Position numbers and translations under genes: made by a program. A stretch of 48,507 bases of DNA from an uncultured Spirochaetaceae bacterium (GTDB lineage: Bacteria; Spirochaetota; Spirochaetia; Sphaerochaetales; Sphaerochaetaceae): contig CALXYN010000012.1 of NCBI GenBank assembly GCA_944392975.1, forward strand, positions 1-48,507. The letters run 5' to 3'. Below the pieces are notes generated by a model. That model was not told the origin of the DNA and ran no database searches. It saw nothing but the letters and a program-made list of their open reading frames with translations. Positions 41,351 through 48,507 of this stretch are shown in pieces (within the stretch, counting starts at the first letter, position 1; the number at the start of each line of letters is the position of its first letter).

Positions 41351-42706
41351 ATGAATACTTCTCTTGATTACGATGTCGTTATAATCGGTGGTGGTATTGC
41401 AGGCTCCCTTGCAGCTGTTGCATCTTCCAGGCATGGAGCAAAAACTCTTGTTGTTGAAGAATCTGGTTTTCTCGGAGGAAGTCTCACTGTCTGCGGCACG
41501 GGTCCAATGATGACATTCCATGCTGGAAGCATGCAGGTTATAAAAGGTCTTGGTGATGAACTTATAGAACGGCTGAAAGCGAAGAATCTCTCACCCGGGC
41601 ACACTGTTGACAGTACTGGATATACTTACACTGTCACACCTTTTGATGCCGAAGGCATGAAAAGGGAGCTTGAGCTGATGGTCACGGAAAGCGGGGCAGA
41701 GATCCTTTTCCGTGCAAAACTCATAAGCGCAGATGTGAAAGATGGCAAGGCGTATTCCGTCACGGTCTCTTCACTTGGCTGGAATTTGAAGATAAATGCA
41801 AAGGTCTTCATAGATGCCACAGGGGATGCAATACTTTTGAAGCTTGCTGGCTGTCCAGTAGAGTCTGGTAGGGCGAAAGATGGTGTCAATCAGCCGATGA
41901 CAATGAATTTCAAGCTTTCAGGTGTCGATATTCCTCATATCAGACAGCTCATGGAAGATAATGTGGAACTGTTTCCTTTCCTGAAAAAACATCCTAAAGG
42001 ATTGGAAAAGAATGCTGCAAGGCTATCATTCTCGGGTTTTGAGGACATCATGAAGCATGGTATGGAGTCTGGAGAACTCGATATAGACCGTGATATCGTA
42101 CTCTGCTTTGAGACAAACAACTTCAATGAAGTCATTGTCAATATGACACGTATTCACCATCTTGATCCGCTGAATCCTTTCGATATCTCAAAAGCTGAGA
42201 TGGAGGGAAGAAGGCAGGTATGGGAGATGTATGCATATCTGAGGAAGCATATTCCGGGGTTCGAAAATGCACTTCTTCTTACCTCCGGTCCCAGAGTTGG
42301 CGTGAGAAGTTCTGGACGTATGACCGGTGTCTATGCGATAACAGCTGATGATATTCTTTCAGAGACAAAGTTCGATGATGGTATTGCCTGCTGTGGGTAT
42401 CCAATTGATATTCACTCAGACGGAGCTGTGACAGATAGCCGGTTCCTGCGCTGGGGAGGATATTACTCGATTCCATACAGATGTCTTATAAACAATACTG
42501 TGGAAAACATCATGGCAGCAGGGCGTGACATTTCATGCACATTTGAAGCTCATGCTTCCCTGAGAGTAAGTCCATGCTGTACGGCTACCGGACAAGCCGC
42601 AGGCACGGCAGCTGCAATGGCAGTGAATGGAAATGTCTCTCCTCTGAAGGTCAATACCTGCGAATTACGAAAGGTTCTGAAAGAGGATGGAGCGATAGTT
42701 GAATAA
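41351..42706 (+). CDS. FAD-dependent oxidoreductase (PF12831-type)
   Basis: The 451-residue protein opens with a dinucleotide-binding motif DYDVVIIGGGIAGSLAAVASSRHGAKTLVVE (about 6-36), GxGxxG for FAD. FLGGSLTVCGTGPMM follows, and near the C-terminus NNTVENIMAAGRDISCTFEAHASLRVSPCCTATGQAAGTAAAMA carries the second FAD contact and a Cys pair. The family occurs in sugar-utilisation operons of gut bacteria with unknown reaction. Here it is the fourth gene of the ABC sugar operon, 10 nt after the second permease, and its stop overlaps the regulator start by 8 nt. Oxidation of the imported sugar or of a glycoside is an inference. Confidence 0.85.
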   Translation: MNTSLDYDVVIIGGGIAGSLAAVASSRHGAKTLVVEESGFLGGSLTVCGTGPMMTFHAGSMQVIKGLGDELIERLKAKNLSPGHTVDSTGYTYTVTPFDAEGMKRELELMVTESGAEILFRAKLISADVKDGKAYSVTVSSLGWNLKINAKVFIDATGDAILLKLAGCPVESGRAKDGVNQPMTMNFKLSGVDIPHIRQLMEDNVELFPFLKKHPKGLEKNAARLSFSGFEDIMKHGMESGELDIDRDIVLCFETNNFNEVIVNMTRIHHLDPLNPFDISKAEMEGRRQVWEMYAYLRKHIPGFENALLLTSGPRVGVRSSGRMTGVYAITADDILSETKFDDGIACCGYPIDIHSDGAVTDSRFLRWGGYYSIPYRCLINNTVENIMAAGRDISCTFEAHASLRVSPCCTATGQAAGTAAAMAVNGNVSPLKVNTCELRKVLKEDGAIVE

Positions 42707-43691
42707 GAGAGTAACACTTTCCGATGTGGCTGAAAGAGCAGGTGTTTCCAAGGCCACGGTATCCGCAGTCCTGAGTGGCAAGGCAGGGAAGAGCATCCGC
42801 GTAAGCGAGACCCGTATGATGCGGGTCTTCGCTGCGGCAAATGCACTGGGCTATGTCCCCAATACGGCAGCTCAGCAGCTTAAGTCCGGTGATGATAACC
42901 ATATCATCGCTGTGTTCACTTACGAGAATATGTTCCCCGCAGATCCCAAGAGCGAGTATTATCTCTTTTTTGCCGGTATCCAGCAGGAAGCGGAGAGGGA
43001 AGGCTATGATATCCTTATTCTAAATAACTGGGCAAAAGAGAAATCCAGAAGTTCCCGTATCCGTCTGGCCTCTGGTGCAATAATGATTGGTGTCACCAGA
43101 GATGACATGCATATAACAGGACTTGTGAAGCAACAGTTTCCTCTGGTATTTGTTGGAAGAAGGGAGATAGGAAAAGGACTTCCTGTTAACTTCGTCTCGT
43201 TTGATTACTTCCGCGCAGTCGATGATATTGTACGCATAGTCTCCAGATTTTCAGACCGCCTCATTTACATCTCTTCTCGGCTATCTAATGCAGAGCCTTC
43301 CGCTGATAAGAGCCTCTATCTTCATCAATCCTGCTCTGATCATGGAATTACAATAGAGGACGTGCTGATAGAGAATTCCGTTACGGAGGAAAGCCTTAAG
43401 AAAGTCCTATCCTCTAAAGTCGTCATATTTGACAGACTCTTCATCGCAGACCTCTTCACCCCAGTCTTCAAGGAACGGAACTTAGTTATCGGCAAGGATG
43501 TTTTCGGAGCTATTCTTGAGGATGACTGGACAGAATCCCACGAGGAATGGACAAGCTGGGAGAATCGTCGTATGGAGCTTGGAGCCCTTGCTGTTAAGAG
43601 ACTTATCGCGTTTCTTTCCGGAAAGGATGTTGATGCGGGAAAAATGGTGGAGATGAATGTGGTCGAGCGCCTCAGCACATCAGGTGTGTAG
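42699..43691 (+). CDS. LacI-family transcriptional regulator of the sugar ABC operon
   Basis: The 330-residue protein starts at a TTG that overlaps the oxidoreductase stop by 8 nt, with GGAG about 7 nt upstream; no ATG fits better. The helix-turn-helix is VTLSDVAERAGVSKATVSAVLSGKAGKSIRVSE (about 5-37) and the hinge follows in NTAAQQLKSGDDN. The C-terminal ligand domain begins IIAVFTYENMFPADPKSEYY. It most likely binds the 20-bp inverted repeat at 38280-38299 and is released by the imported sugar. It ends overlapping the convergent SPL-like gene by 12 nt. Confidence 0.92.
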   Translation: MNKRVTLSDVAERAGVSKATVSAVLSGKAGKSIRVSETRMMRVFAAANALGYVPNTAAQQLKSGDDNHIIAVFTYENMFPADPKSEYYLFFAGIQQEAEREGYDILILNNWAKEKSRSSRIRLASGAIMIGVTRDDMHITGLVKQQFPLVFVGRREIGKGLPVNFVSFDYFRAVDDIVRIVSRFSDRLIYISSRLSNAEPSADKSLYLHQSCSDHGITIEDVLIENSVTEESLKKVLSSKVVIFDRLFIADLFTPVFKERNLVIGKDVFGAILEDDWTESHEEWTSWENRRMELGALAVKRLIAFLSGKDVDAGKMVEMNVVERLSTSGV

Positions 43692-44927
43692 CTTATCTCC
43701 GTAAACCTTGCTGAAATAGTGTTTTTTCATGTCTTCTTCAAATTCCCTGTCACAGGAATATTCTCTGCCGAGTACTGGCAGCCATAGAGAAGGATCTTCC
43801 ATACAAAGATAGAAAAAGACATTGTTTCTGAATATTTCGCTGAAGGATGAGAATACATGCGAGAACATCTTTTGCTTCACGCTTAGAGGATAGGAGAATT
43901 TTCCTGCAGCTGGAGTGAGTTCCATTTCGAGCACCTTGCTTTCATTCCCATTCTCCCTTAAATGCCTGAGCACAGATTTTGTGAAGGTGAGAGTGCCGAT
44001 GCTGATCATGCAGATATCCTCAGGAGAGAATTCTCTTTCAATAATATCTGCAATCGATGCATACTCATCTTGCCATCCTTTGAAATAAACCATCGGATGA
44101 ATATGGAAACCGACAAGTGATCCGTTATCTCTGGCTCTTGCCGCATTCTCTATACGTCTTTCCAGACTGGCGGTGAGGTGTTCTTCCTTTTCAATTATAG
44201 TAGGTGCATTTAGCGACCATGTGAAAATCATGTTGCGAGGATACTTCTTTCCTGTGAACACATCCCTCATGCTTTTGCTTTTCAGCTCAATGATGATGTC
44301 AGGATGAGCTTTTGCAAAGACAGAAAGCGCGGATAACGTACCATAATCGTCTCCAAGAAGAATCGAATCTGAAGCCTGGCCTGTGCCAATATGCCATACA
44401 TCCGGAGAGAGGTTGAGATTCATCAGTTTTTCCTTCAGGCCAGAGACTGCATGAACCTCTTTCTCACTGTAAAATGCCTGAACAGAACAGTAGGAACAGG
44501 AGAATGCACACTGTTCTACAGGATCGATGGTCGTCAGTTTGCAGCATCTTGTTTTCTCGCCATCTACAGGACATGGACAGCGGCCAGGAACTATTGGCTT
44601 GTCAATGCCGATTGTCCTGTATTTGAGTCGCGGATTGACCGAGGGAAAGAAAGATGAGTAATCAGTTTCTCCTTTCCTGAGAGTTTCCATGTAACGCCTT
44701 TGCTGGAGTATGTAGGAATCCCCTTTTCGGCCATCTTTCCTGCTGTCTATTGCTGTGTAATCTGCAATGGAGTAGAAAGGCTTTTCCTTCCATTGCCTCA
44801 GATCAGATTCATCCTTGGCAATCTCAAGCTTCTGGCTTTCTGAGAAATGATAGCGTTTGAAGAGATTCTCAAGGGAGGTTCTCATGTTTTCTGAAAATGA
44901 TGACAATAGCTCCTGCAGTGCTGGCAT
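43680..44927 (-). CDS. Radical SAM protein of the spore-photoproduct-lyase-like group
   Basis: The 415-residue protein has the radical SAM cysteine motif EQCAFSCSYC (Cys140, 144, 147; CxxxCxxC). After it come a WHIGTGQASDSILLGDDYG segment, IIIELKSKS, MIFTWSLNAP, then HLTASLERRIENAARARDNGSLVGFHIHPMVYFKGWQDEY. This order agrees with the SPL-type proteins of the SplB family. Two Cys pairs before the motif (CPCP, CC) could bind another cluster. SplB repairs the UV product of spore DNA, but this organism shows no sign of sporulation, so the substrate is open. The start at 44927 is leaderless (TATAAT 7 nt upstream); an alternative ATG is at 44885. It is divergent from uvrC, 52 bp apart. Confidence 0.85.
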   Translation of the reverse strand: MPALQELLSSFSENMRTSLENLFKRYHFSESQKLEIAKDESDLRQWKEKPFYSIADYTAIDSRKDGRKGDSYILQQRRYMETLRKGETDYSSFFPSVNPRLKYRTIGIDKPIVPGRCPCPVDGEKTRCCKLTTIDPVEQCAFSCSYCSVQAFYSEKEVHAVSGLKEKLMNLNLSPDVWHIGTGQASDSILLGDDYGTLSALSVFAKAHPDIIIELKSKSMRDVFTGKKYPRNMIFTWSLNAPTIIEKEEHLTASLERRIENAARARDNGSLVGFHIHPMVYFKGWQDEYASIADIIEREFSPEDICMISIGTLTFTKSVLRHLRENGNESKVLEMELTPAAGKFSYPLSVKQKMFSHVFSSFSEIFRNNVFFYLCMEDPSLWLPVLGREYSCDREFEEDMKKHYFSKVYGDKLHT

Positions 44928-44934
44928 ATGGGAG

Positions 44935-44972
44935 ATTATAGCGTTGTCAAAGATGTTTAGTGAAGCTATCCT
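44935..44972. promoter_or_regulatory. Interleaved divergent promoters of the SPL-like gene and uvrC
   Basis: Plus strand: TTGTCA (44944-44949), 17-nt spacer, TATCCT (44967-44972), then 7 nt to the uvrC ATG at 44980. Minus strand: TATAAT (44935-44940), 7 nt to the ATG at 44927. The two elements lie 3 nt apart, so RNA polymerase bound to one would block the other. Both mRNAs should lack a leader. Confidence 0.68.
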
Positions 44973-44979
44973 CTCAACT

Positions 44980-46758
44980 ATGGCAGAAAGTGCAAGAGAT
45001 ATAGCTAGAAAGCTTCCGGATAACCCTGGATGCTATCTGATGAAGAATAAGGAAGGTACAGTAATCTACGTCGGTAAGGCAAAGAACCTCAAGCGGCGTG
45101 TGAATTCTTATTTTCTGCCTAACCGCAATGCAAAGACATCAGCTCTTGTAGAGAAAATCGCCAATATTGACTATGTCATCACAGGCAATGAGTATGAGGC
45201 TCTGATTCTTGAGAACAATCTCATCAAGAAATATAACCCTCATTACAACATTTTGCTGAAGGATGGGAAGAGTTATCCTGTGATAAGGATCACCAAAGAG
45301 CCTTTTCCCAGAGTATTCAAGACTCGAAGAGTGATAAAAGACGGATCAAGGTACTATGGTCCGTACCCGGATGGTTCAAGGCTGGATATCTACCTTGATA
45401 TGGTCGAGGATAATTATCCTCTCCGCCATTGTGCTGGTCCTCTGAAACCCAGAAAGACCCCATGTCTTTACTACCATATCCATAAATGCTCCGGTCCATG
45501 CATTGGAGCTATAAATGAGAAAGATTACGGGCAGTATATAAAGCAGATTGAATCCTTTCTTGAAGGTGATGACAGCTCGATGATCAGGAAAGCGGAAAAA
45601 GAGATGCAGGAGGCAGCCAAGGCTCTTGATTTCGAGACTGCAGCCAGAAAACGCGATCAGATTAAGGCTCTGACTGTAATGCAGAAGAATCAGATGGTTG
45701 AGGAATTCTCCTCTGATGACAGCCGGGACTATGCCGCAATTGAGATGCGTAGCTATCTTTGTACCATTTCAATCATGCAGTTCCGCTCGGGTCGGCTTAT
45801 CGGTAAAGCCCTTTACAGAGCAGAGTGCCTTGGTGATGAGACAGAGACGCTTTTTTCCTTTCTTGTACAGTATTACAGTGATGGTGATACATTGCCTCAG
45901 GAAATATTTGTCTCCTGTGATATCGATACTGAACTCTTGTCAAAGTATTTCAATGATGAGCTGAAATCGCCTGTTTATATCTCTGTTCCGCGTGAAGGAA
46001 AGCATTACAGAATTCTCCGCATGGCAAGTGAGAATGCTTCCCGTGATGTCGAGAAAAGGCTTAAGGAACTGGATAATACACCGGCTCTTGAAGTGCTTCA
46101 GAAAGAACTTTGCCTTCCAGTTCTTCCCCGTCATATTGAGGGTTTTGATATCGCACAGCTTTCAGGAAAGTACACAGTGGCTTCCCTGATTGTTTTCCGT
46201 GACGGCAATCCATCCAATAAGGAGTATCGTCATTTCTCGATGAAATCACTTGATGGCAAGATTGATGATTTCCAGTCGATGCGAGAGGCAGTTGGCAGAC
46301 GTTATCAGAGACTTCTGAACGAAGGAGCTGAGATGCCTGATCTGCTTATGGTTGATGGCGGAAAAGGGCAGGTAAGTGCGGCTCTTGATTCTCTCTCTGC
46401 TCTTGGTCTTGATTTTCCTGTGGTGGGACTTGCGAAGGAACATGAGGAGATCGTTTTTCCTGGAGACAGAGAATCATTGCTTCTTGAACATAGCAATCCG
46501 GGCTTGAGGGTTCTTATTGCAGTCCGCGATGAATGCCACCGTTTTGCAACATCATTCAATCAGCGGATGAGAAGCCGTGAAGCCTCTTTCTCTTTGCTGG
46601 AATCAATAGACGGCATCGGACCGGAACGATCGAAGAGAATCATGAAGACATATGGTTCAATAGAAGCAATTCTCTCTCTTTCTGCAGAGGAATTAGCAAA
46701 AGGTGCATCCATTCCTCTTCCTGTTGCGGAGAGAGTGCTTCACAAGCTCAATTTCTAG
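44980..46758 (+). CDS. uvrC: Excinuclease ABC subunit C
   Basis: The start at 44980 follows a good promoter; the frame is open further upstream but crosses that promoter. The 592-residue protein has the GIY-YIG nuclease domain (GCYLMKNKEGTVIYVGKAKNLKRRVNSYF, about 17-45), the UVR motif for UvrB contact (IRKAEKEMQEAAKALDFETAARKRDQIKAL, about 204-233), the RNase H-like nuclease (HIEGFDIAQLSGKYTVAS, then LLMVDGGKGQVSAALDSL), RDECHRFATSFNQRMRSR, and C-terminal helix-hairpin-helix repeats (SIDGIGPERSKRIMKTYGSIEAI). It makes both cuts in nucleotide excision repair. It converges with holA and shares a CTAG with it at the stops. Confidence 0.97.
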   Translation: MAESARDIARKLPDNPGCYLMKNKEGTVIYVGKAKNLKRRVNSYFLPNRNAKTSALVEKIANIDYVITGNEYEALILENNLIKKYNPHYNILLKDGKSYPVIRITKEPFPRVFKTRRVIKDGSRYYGPYPDGSRLDIYLDMVEDNYPLRHCAGPLKPRKTPCLYYHIHKCSGPCIGAINEKDYGQYIKQIESFLEGDDSSMIRKAEKEMQEAAKALDFETAARKRDQIKALTVMQKNQMVEEFSSDDSRDYAAIEMRSYLCTISIMQFRSGRLIGKALYRAECLGDETETLFSFLVQYYSDGDTLPQEIFVSCDIDTELLSKYFNDELKSPVYISVPREGKHYRILRMASENASRDVEKRLKELDNTPALEVLQKELCLPVLPRHIEGFDIAQLSGKYTVASLIVFRDGNPSNKEYRHFSMKSLDGKIDDFQSMREAVGRRYQRLLNEGAEMPDLLMVDGGKGQVSAALDSLSALGLDFPVVGLAKEHEEIVFPGDRESLLLEHSNPGLRVLIAVRDECHRFATSFNQRMRSREASFSLLESIDGIGPERSKRIMKTYGSIEAILSLSAEELAKGASIPLPVAERVLHKLNF

Positions 46759-47816
46759 AGACTCTGTTCAAGCGGAGATGAAGAAATATCAATTCTTGTG
46801 GAACGACCCTTCCTGATGATTATGTCAGCTATAAGGGAAGAAAAGACCAGACGTAGCCATTCCGTGCTGCTGTTTTTTATCTGGGCATCCATTGCCCCAA
46901 GGTATTTAATCACCCTCTTCGTGTCTTGCAGGGGATAGTTTTGGGAAGCTTTCCTGAATACTGCCTGATCACGTCCCCTGATACCTTTTGTGGAATAGAA
47001 TACAGGATAGGGGGAGAGAGCATCTGCATTATCAAAAGATTCCTTCTCGCTTATTCCTCGTCCTCTCAGTATCTCGAAACTCTCAAGCTGACGGAATTTC
47101 ATCACCAGTACTGAGAATGCTCTGACTGCAGCTTGCGAGTCCGTTGAGATAAGGGATACAGCAATTGCCTCTGCATGCTCTATATCGTTTTCTGCAATTG
47201 CCTGGAAAAGCGTGTTGCCATCTTCTCCTCTTGTCTGCAGGGAGTATCTTTCTATATCTTCTGGTAGAATTTCCCGCTTGTCCTTTTCCGCTGCATGGAA
47301 ATAGAGCGTGAGTGATGATACAAGATTCTTCATCTCCTGCGTGTTGTTATCTATGGAGAAAAGTATTTCATCCACAGCTTCCTTGCCGATATGAAAGCCT
47401 TCTTTTGCAAATTCTTTTACAATCCAGTCTCGTTTCTGGCTGTCGAACATCTCCCAGAAAAACTGTATATCAACATTTTTATCATTAGCTATCTTGGCAT
47501 TGATTCTGGATTTTGATTTCTCTGTGGACAGAATGACGAATTCTGCATCGGTAATACCGGAGGCGAGGAAGCTTATCAGGGCTTTATCGAATGTGTCCTT
47601 TCCAGTTCTGTTCTCATATTGCTTGATGATTACAAACCGAAATGATGAGAAAAGCGAGGGCTGTGAGAGAATTGAATCAAGATCCTCACCTTTGTCATCT
47701 CCGACGAAAATCAGATGCACCTCTGCATCCGGATGCTCGGCGAGAACTCTTTTCTTTTCCTCATTGAGCCAGTCTGCCTTCAGCCCTTCTTCAGGTCCTA
47801 GAAGTATGTGGTTCAT
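46755..47816 (-). CDS. holA: DNA polymerase III delta subunit
   Basis: The start is set at 47816, where AGGAGGG lies 4 nt upstream; the frame remains open to 47852. The 353-residue protein has the HolA pattern: a divergent AAA+ fold from MNHILLGPEEGLKADWLNEEKKRVL, LFSSFRFVIIKQYEN, ITDAEFVILSTEKSKSRINAK, LSVD-like helical middle, and a C-terminal collar with LFQAIAENDIEHAEAIAVSLIS and FSVLVMKFRQLESF. It opens the sliding clamp in the clamp loader. It overlaps the end of the LexA-like gene by 26 nt, so it is translationally coupled. The stop overlaps that of uvrC. Confidence 0.88.
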   Translation of the reverse strand: MNHILLGPEEGLKADWLNEEKKRVLAEHPDAEVHLIFVGDDKGEDLDSILSQPSLFSSFRFVIIKQYENRTGKDTFDKALISFLASGITDAEFVILSTEKSKSRINAKIANDKNVDIQFFWEMFDSQKRDWIVKEFAKEGFHIGKEAVDEILFSIDNNTQEMKNLVSSLTLYFHAAEKDKREILPEDIERYSLQTRGEDGNTLFQAIAENDIEHAEAIAVSLISTDSQAAVRAFSVLVMKFRQLESFEILRGRGISEKESFDNADALSPYPVFYSTKGIRGRDQAVFRKASQNYPLQDTKRVIKYLGAMDAQIKNSSTEWLRLVFSSLIADIIIRKGRSTRIDISSSPLEQSL

Positions 47817-48426
47817 AATCCCTCCTGATATGAGCAAGGATACCTGCAACAACCAGGTTATTCCTCATCACTTTTATTATTCCCATTGTGTCGTTATCGG
47901 GCCAGAGCTCTGCATATCCGATTCCAATAGGATGATATCTTCTCAGTTCCATGGGCTCTTCCTCATCTGCATATGAGGCAAGAATGATAGCATCATTTGC
48001 CGGTTCACCATCGATTTTTGTCAGTATCGCGATATCTCCGGGAATAATTCCTGCATTTCTCATTGATTCTGATGTGACACGGAATGCAAAAACAGAATGC
48101 TTTGCAAGACGGCGCTGGACAAAGAGCGTTGCCTTGTATCTTCTTTCCTCGATATCCATAAGCGATGGCTCTCTATCAAAGAAGGGGACTGATATGTTTT
48201 CCCTTTCAAGTCTTTCATCAAGAGGAAAAGAAAGCGATCTTATCTCTTTATCTCCTTTTTCAAGAAAACCCTTCCTGACCAATGCAGCAACCGCATCGCG
48301 AGCTGCATTATGGGAAAAACCGAAGTTCTTCCCGATTTCCCTCAGTGTCGGGGATTTCCCGTTTTCCATGATATAAGAGGAGATGAAAGAGAGTATTTCC
48401 CGCTGTCTTTCAGTGAGTGTTTTCAC
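47791..48426 (-). CDS. LexA-like repressor lacking self-cleavage residues
   Basis: The GTG at 48426 follows AAGGAG and overlaps the ptsH stop (GTGA). The 211-residue protein has the LexA winged helix: LTERQREILSFISSYIMENGKSPTLREIGKNFGFSHNAARDAVAALVRKGFL (about 4-55). The C-terminal S24-type domain contains VTSESMRNAGIIPGDIAIL, with the nucleophile Ser at 121. Two features differ from LexA: the AG cleavage pair in the linker is replaced by FFDREPS (82-88), and the Lys of the VKRL-type motif appears as Arg in LRRYHP (161-166). The protein may bind DNA but should not self-cleave in the normal way. It might regulate something other than SOS. Confidence 0.85.
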   Translation of the reverse strand: MKTLTERQREILSFISSYIMENGKSPTLREIGKNFGFSHNAARDAVAALVRKGFLEKGDKEIRSLSFPLDERLERENISVPFFDREPSLMDIEERRYKATLFVQRRLAKHSVFAFRVTSESMRNAGIIPGDIAILTKIDGEPANDAIILASYADEEEPMELRRYHPIGIGYAELWPDNDTMGIIKVMRNNLVVAGILAHIRRDYEPHTSRT

Positions 48427-48507
48427 TGCTCGAATCTCCTTTCAAAGAGTGATTCAAGCGCATTCATTGCCTCATTTTCATCCTCGCCTTCGCAAGTGCA
48501 GTGGATT
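48423..48507 (-). CDS. ptsH: Phosphocarrier protein HPr (5' part outside window)
   Basis: Only the last 27 codons are in the window. They read IHCTCEGEDENEAMNALESLF and end in RRFEQ, matching the C-terminal part of HPr (ISAEGEDE-A---L--L). HPr carries phosphate from EI to the sugar-specific PTS proteins, or acts in carbon regulation. The stop codon TGA overlaps the GTG start of the LexA-like gene, which suggests a ptsH-lexA-holA unit. The phospho-His and the regulatory Ser46 lie outside the window. It is too short to be found by length alone; the match of the GEDE motif and the coupling support the call. Confidence 0.8.
   Translation of the reverse strand, partial: IHCTCEGEDENEAMNALESLFERRFEQ

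Noticed and set aside
1-48507. CRISPR arrays, insertion sequences, phage genes, tRNA or rRNA genes
   Set aside because: No regularly spaced direct repeats, transposase or integrase motifs, cloverleaf with CCA-type end or conserved rRNA stretches were seen. The region looks like stable chromosome.

Overview
The window looks like a chromosomal segment of a spirochaete, probably a free-living or gut-associated carbohydrate fermenter of the Treponema/Sphaerochaeta kind. Three things seen in the sequence point there. The phenylalanyl-tRNA synthetase pair is of the archaeal/spirochaetal type (long PheS with N-terminal winged-helix-like region, short 566-residue PheT). Elongation factor G carries the AHIDSGKT P-loop variant known from spirochaetal and mitochondrial EF-G1. 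A CarD-like regulator sits directly upstream of separate ispD and ispF genes. The assignment is an inference from family knowledge; no rRNA or tRNA gene is present to confirm it.

Layout. 1-3194 (minus): a truncated YicI-type alpha-xylosidase and a GH28-like beta-helix protein, downstream of pyruvate kinase (3273-4691). 4830-6937: an exported purine nucleoside permease/phosphorylase-like protein, divergent from an MBL-fold hydrolase. 7013-11783: a four-gene pentose operon (COG2407-type isomerase, FGGY kinase, AraD epimerase, LacI regulator) with a palindromic operator candidate at its promoter. 11787-16489: MATE transporter, a 288-bp non-coding stretch rich in hairpins, a spirochaete-type hypothetical gene, then TRIC channel, AlaX and VTT membrane protein. 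16482-20433 (minus): hpt, second phosphoribosyltransferase, purA and then purB, a purine salvage and AMP synthesis cluster. 20548-26297: flavin reductase-like protein, fused 2-oxoacid dehydrogenase E1, pheS, pheT. 26363-33133: trxA, lipoprotein, HIT protein (minus), fusA and a P-loop protein (plus), ispF-ispD-carD (minus). 33259-36320: malQ, rsmE, thyX. 36313-43691: alpha/beta hydrolase, AGE epimerase, then a sugar ABC transporter operon with an FAD oxidoreductase and its own LacI regulator. 43680-48507: SPL-like radical SAM protein divergent from uvrC, then holA, a degenerate LexA-like gene and the end of ptsH.

The genes combine household functions (translation, isoprenoid, purine, DNA repair) with uptake and breakdown of plant-derived sugars. 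Two LacI-type regulators each end an operon whose promoter carries a CG-centred palindrome at the expected start of transcription, which suggests autogenous sugar control.

The most unusual signal is at the level of gene starts. At least eleven first-in-unit genes have no Shine-Dalgarno sequence and carry a sigma70-like -10 hexamer 6 to 8 (once 10) nt before the ATG, so their mRNAs should begin at or very near the start codon. Genes with good Shine-Dalgarno sites lie between them. Other points worth a check are a one-base frame break in a G6 tract of the sugar-binding protein gene, and a LexA-like protein lacking two residues needed for self-cleavage.
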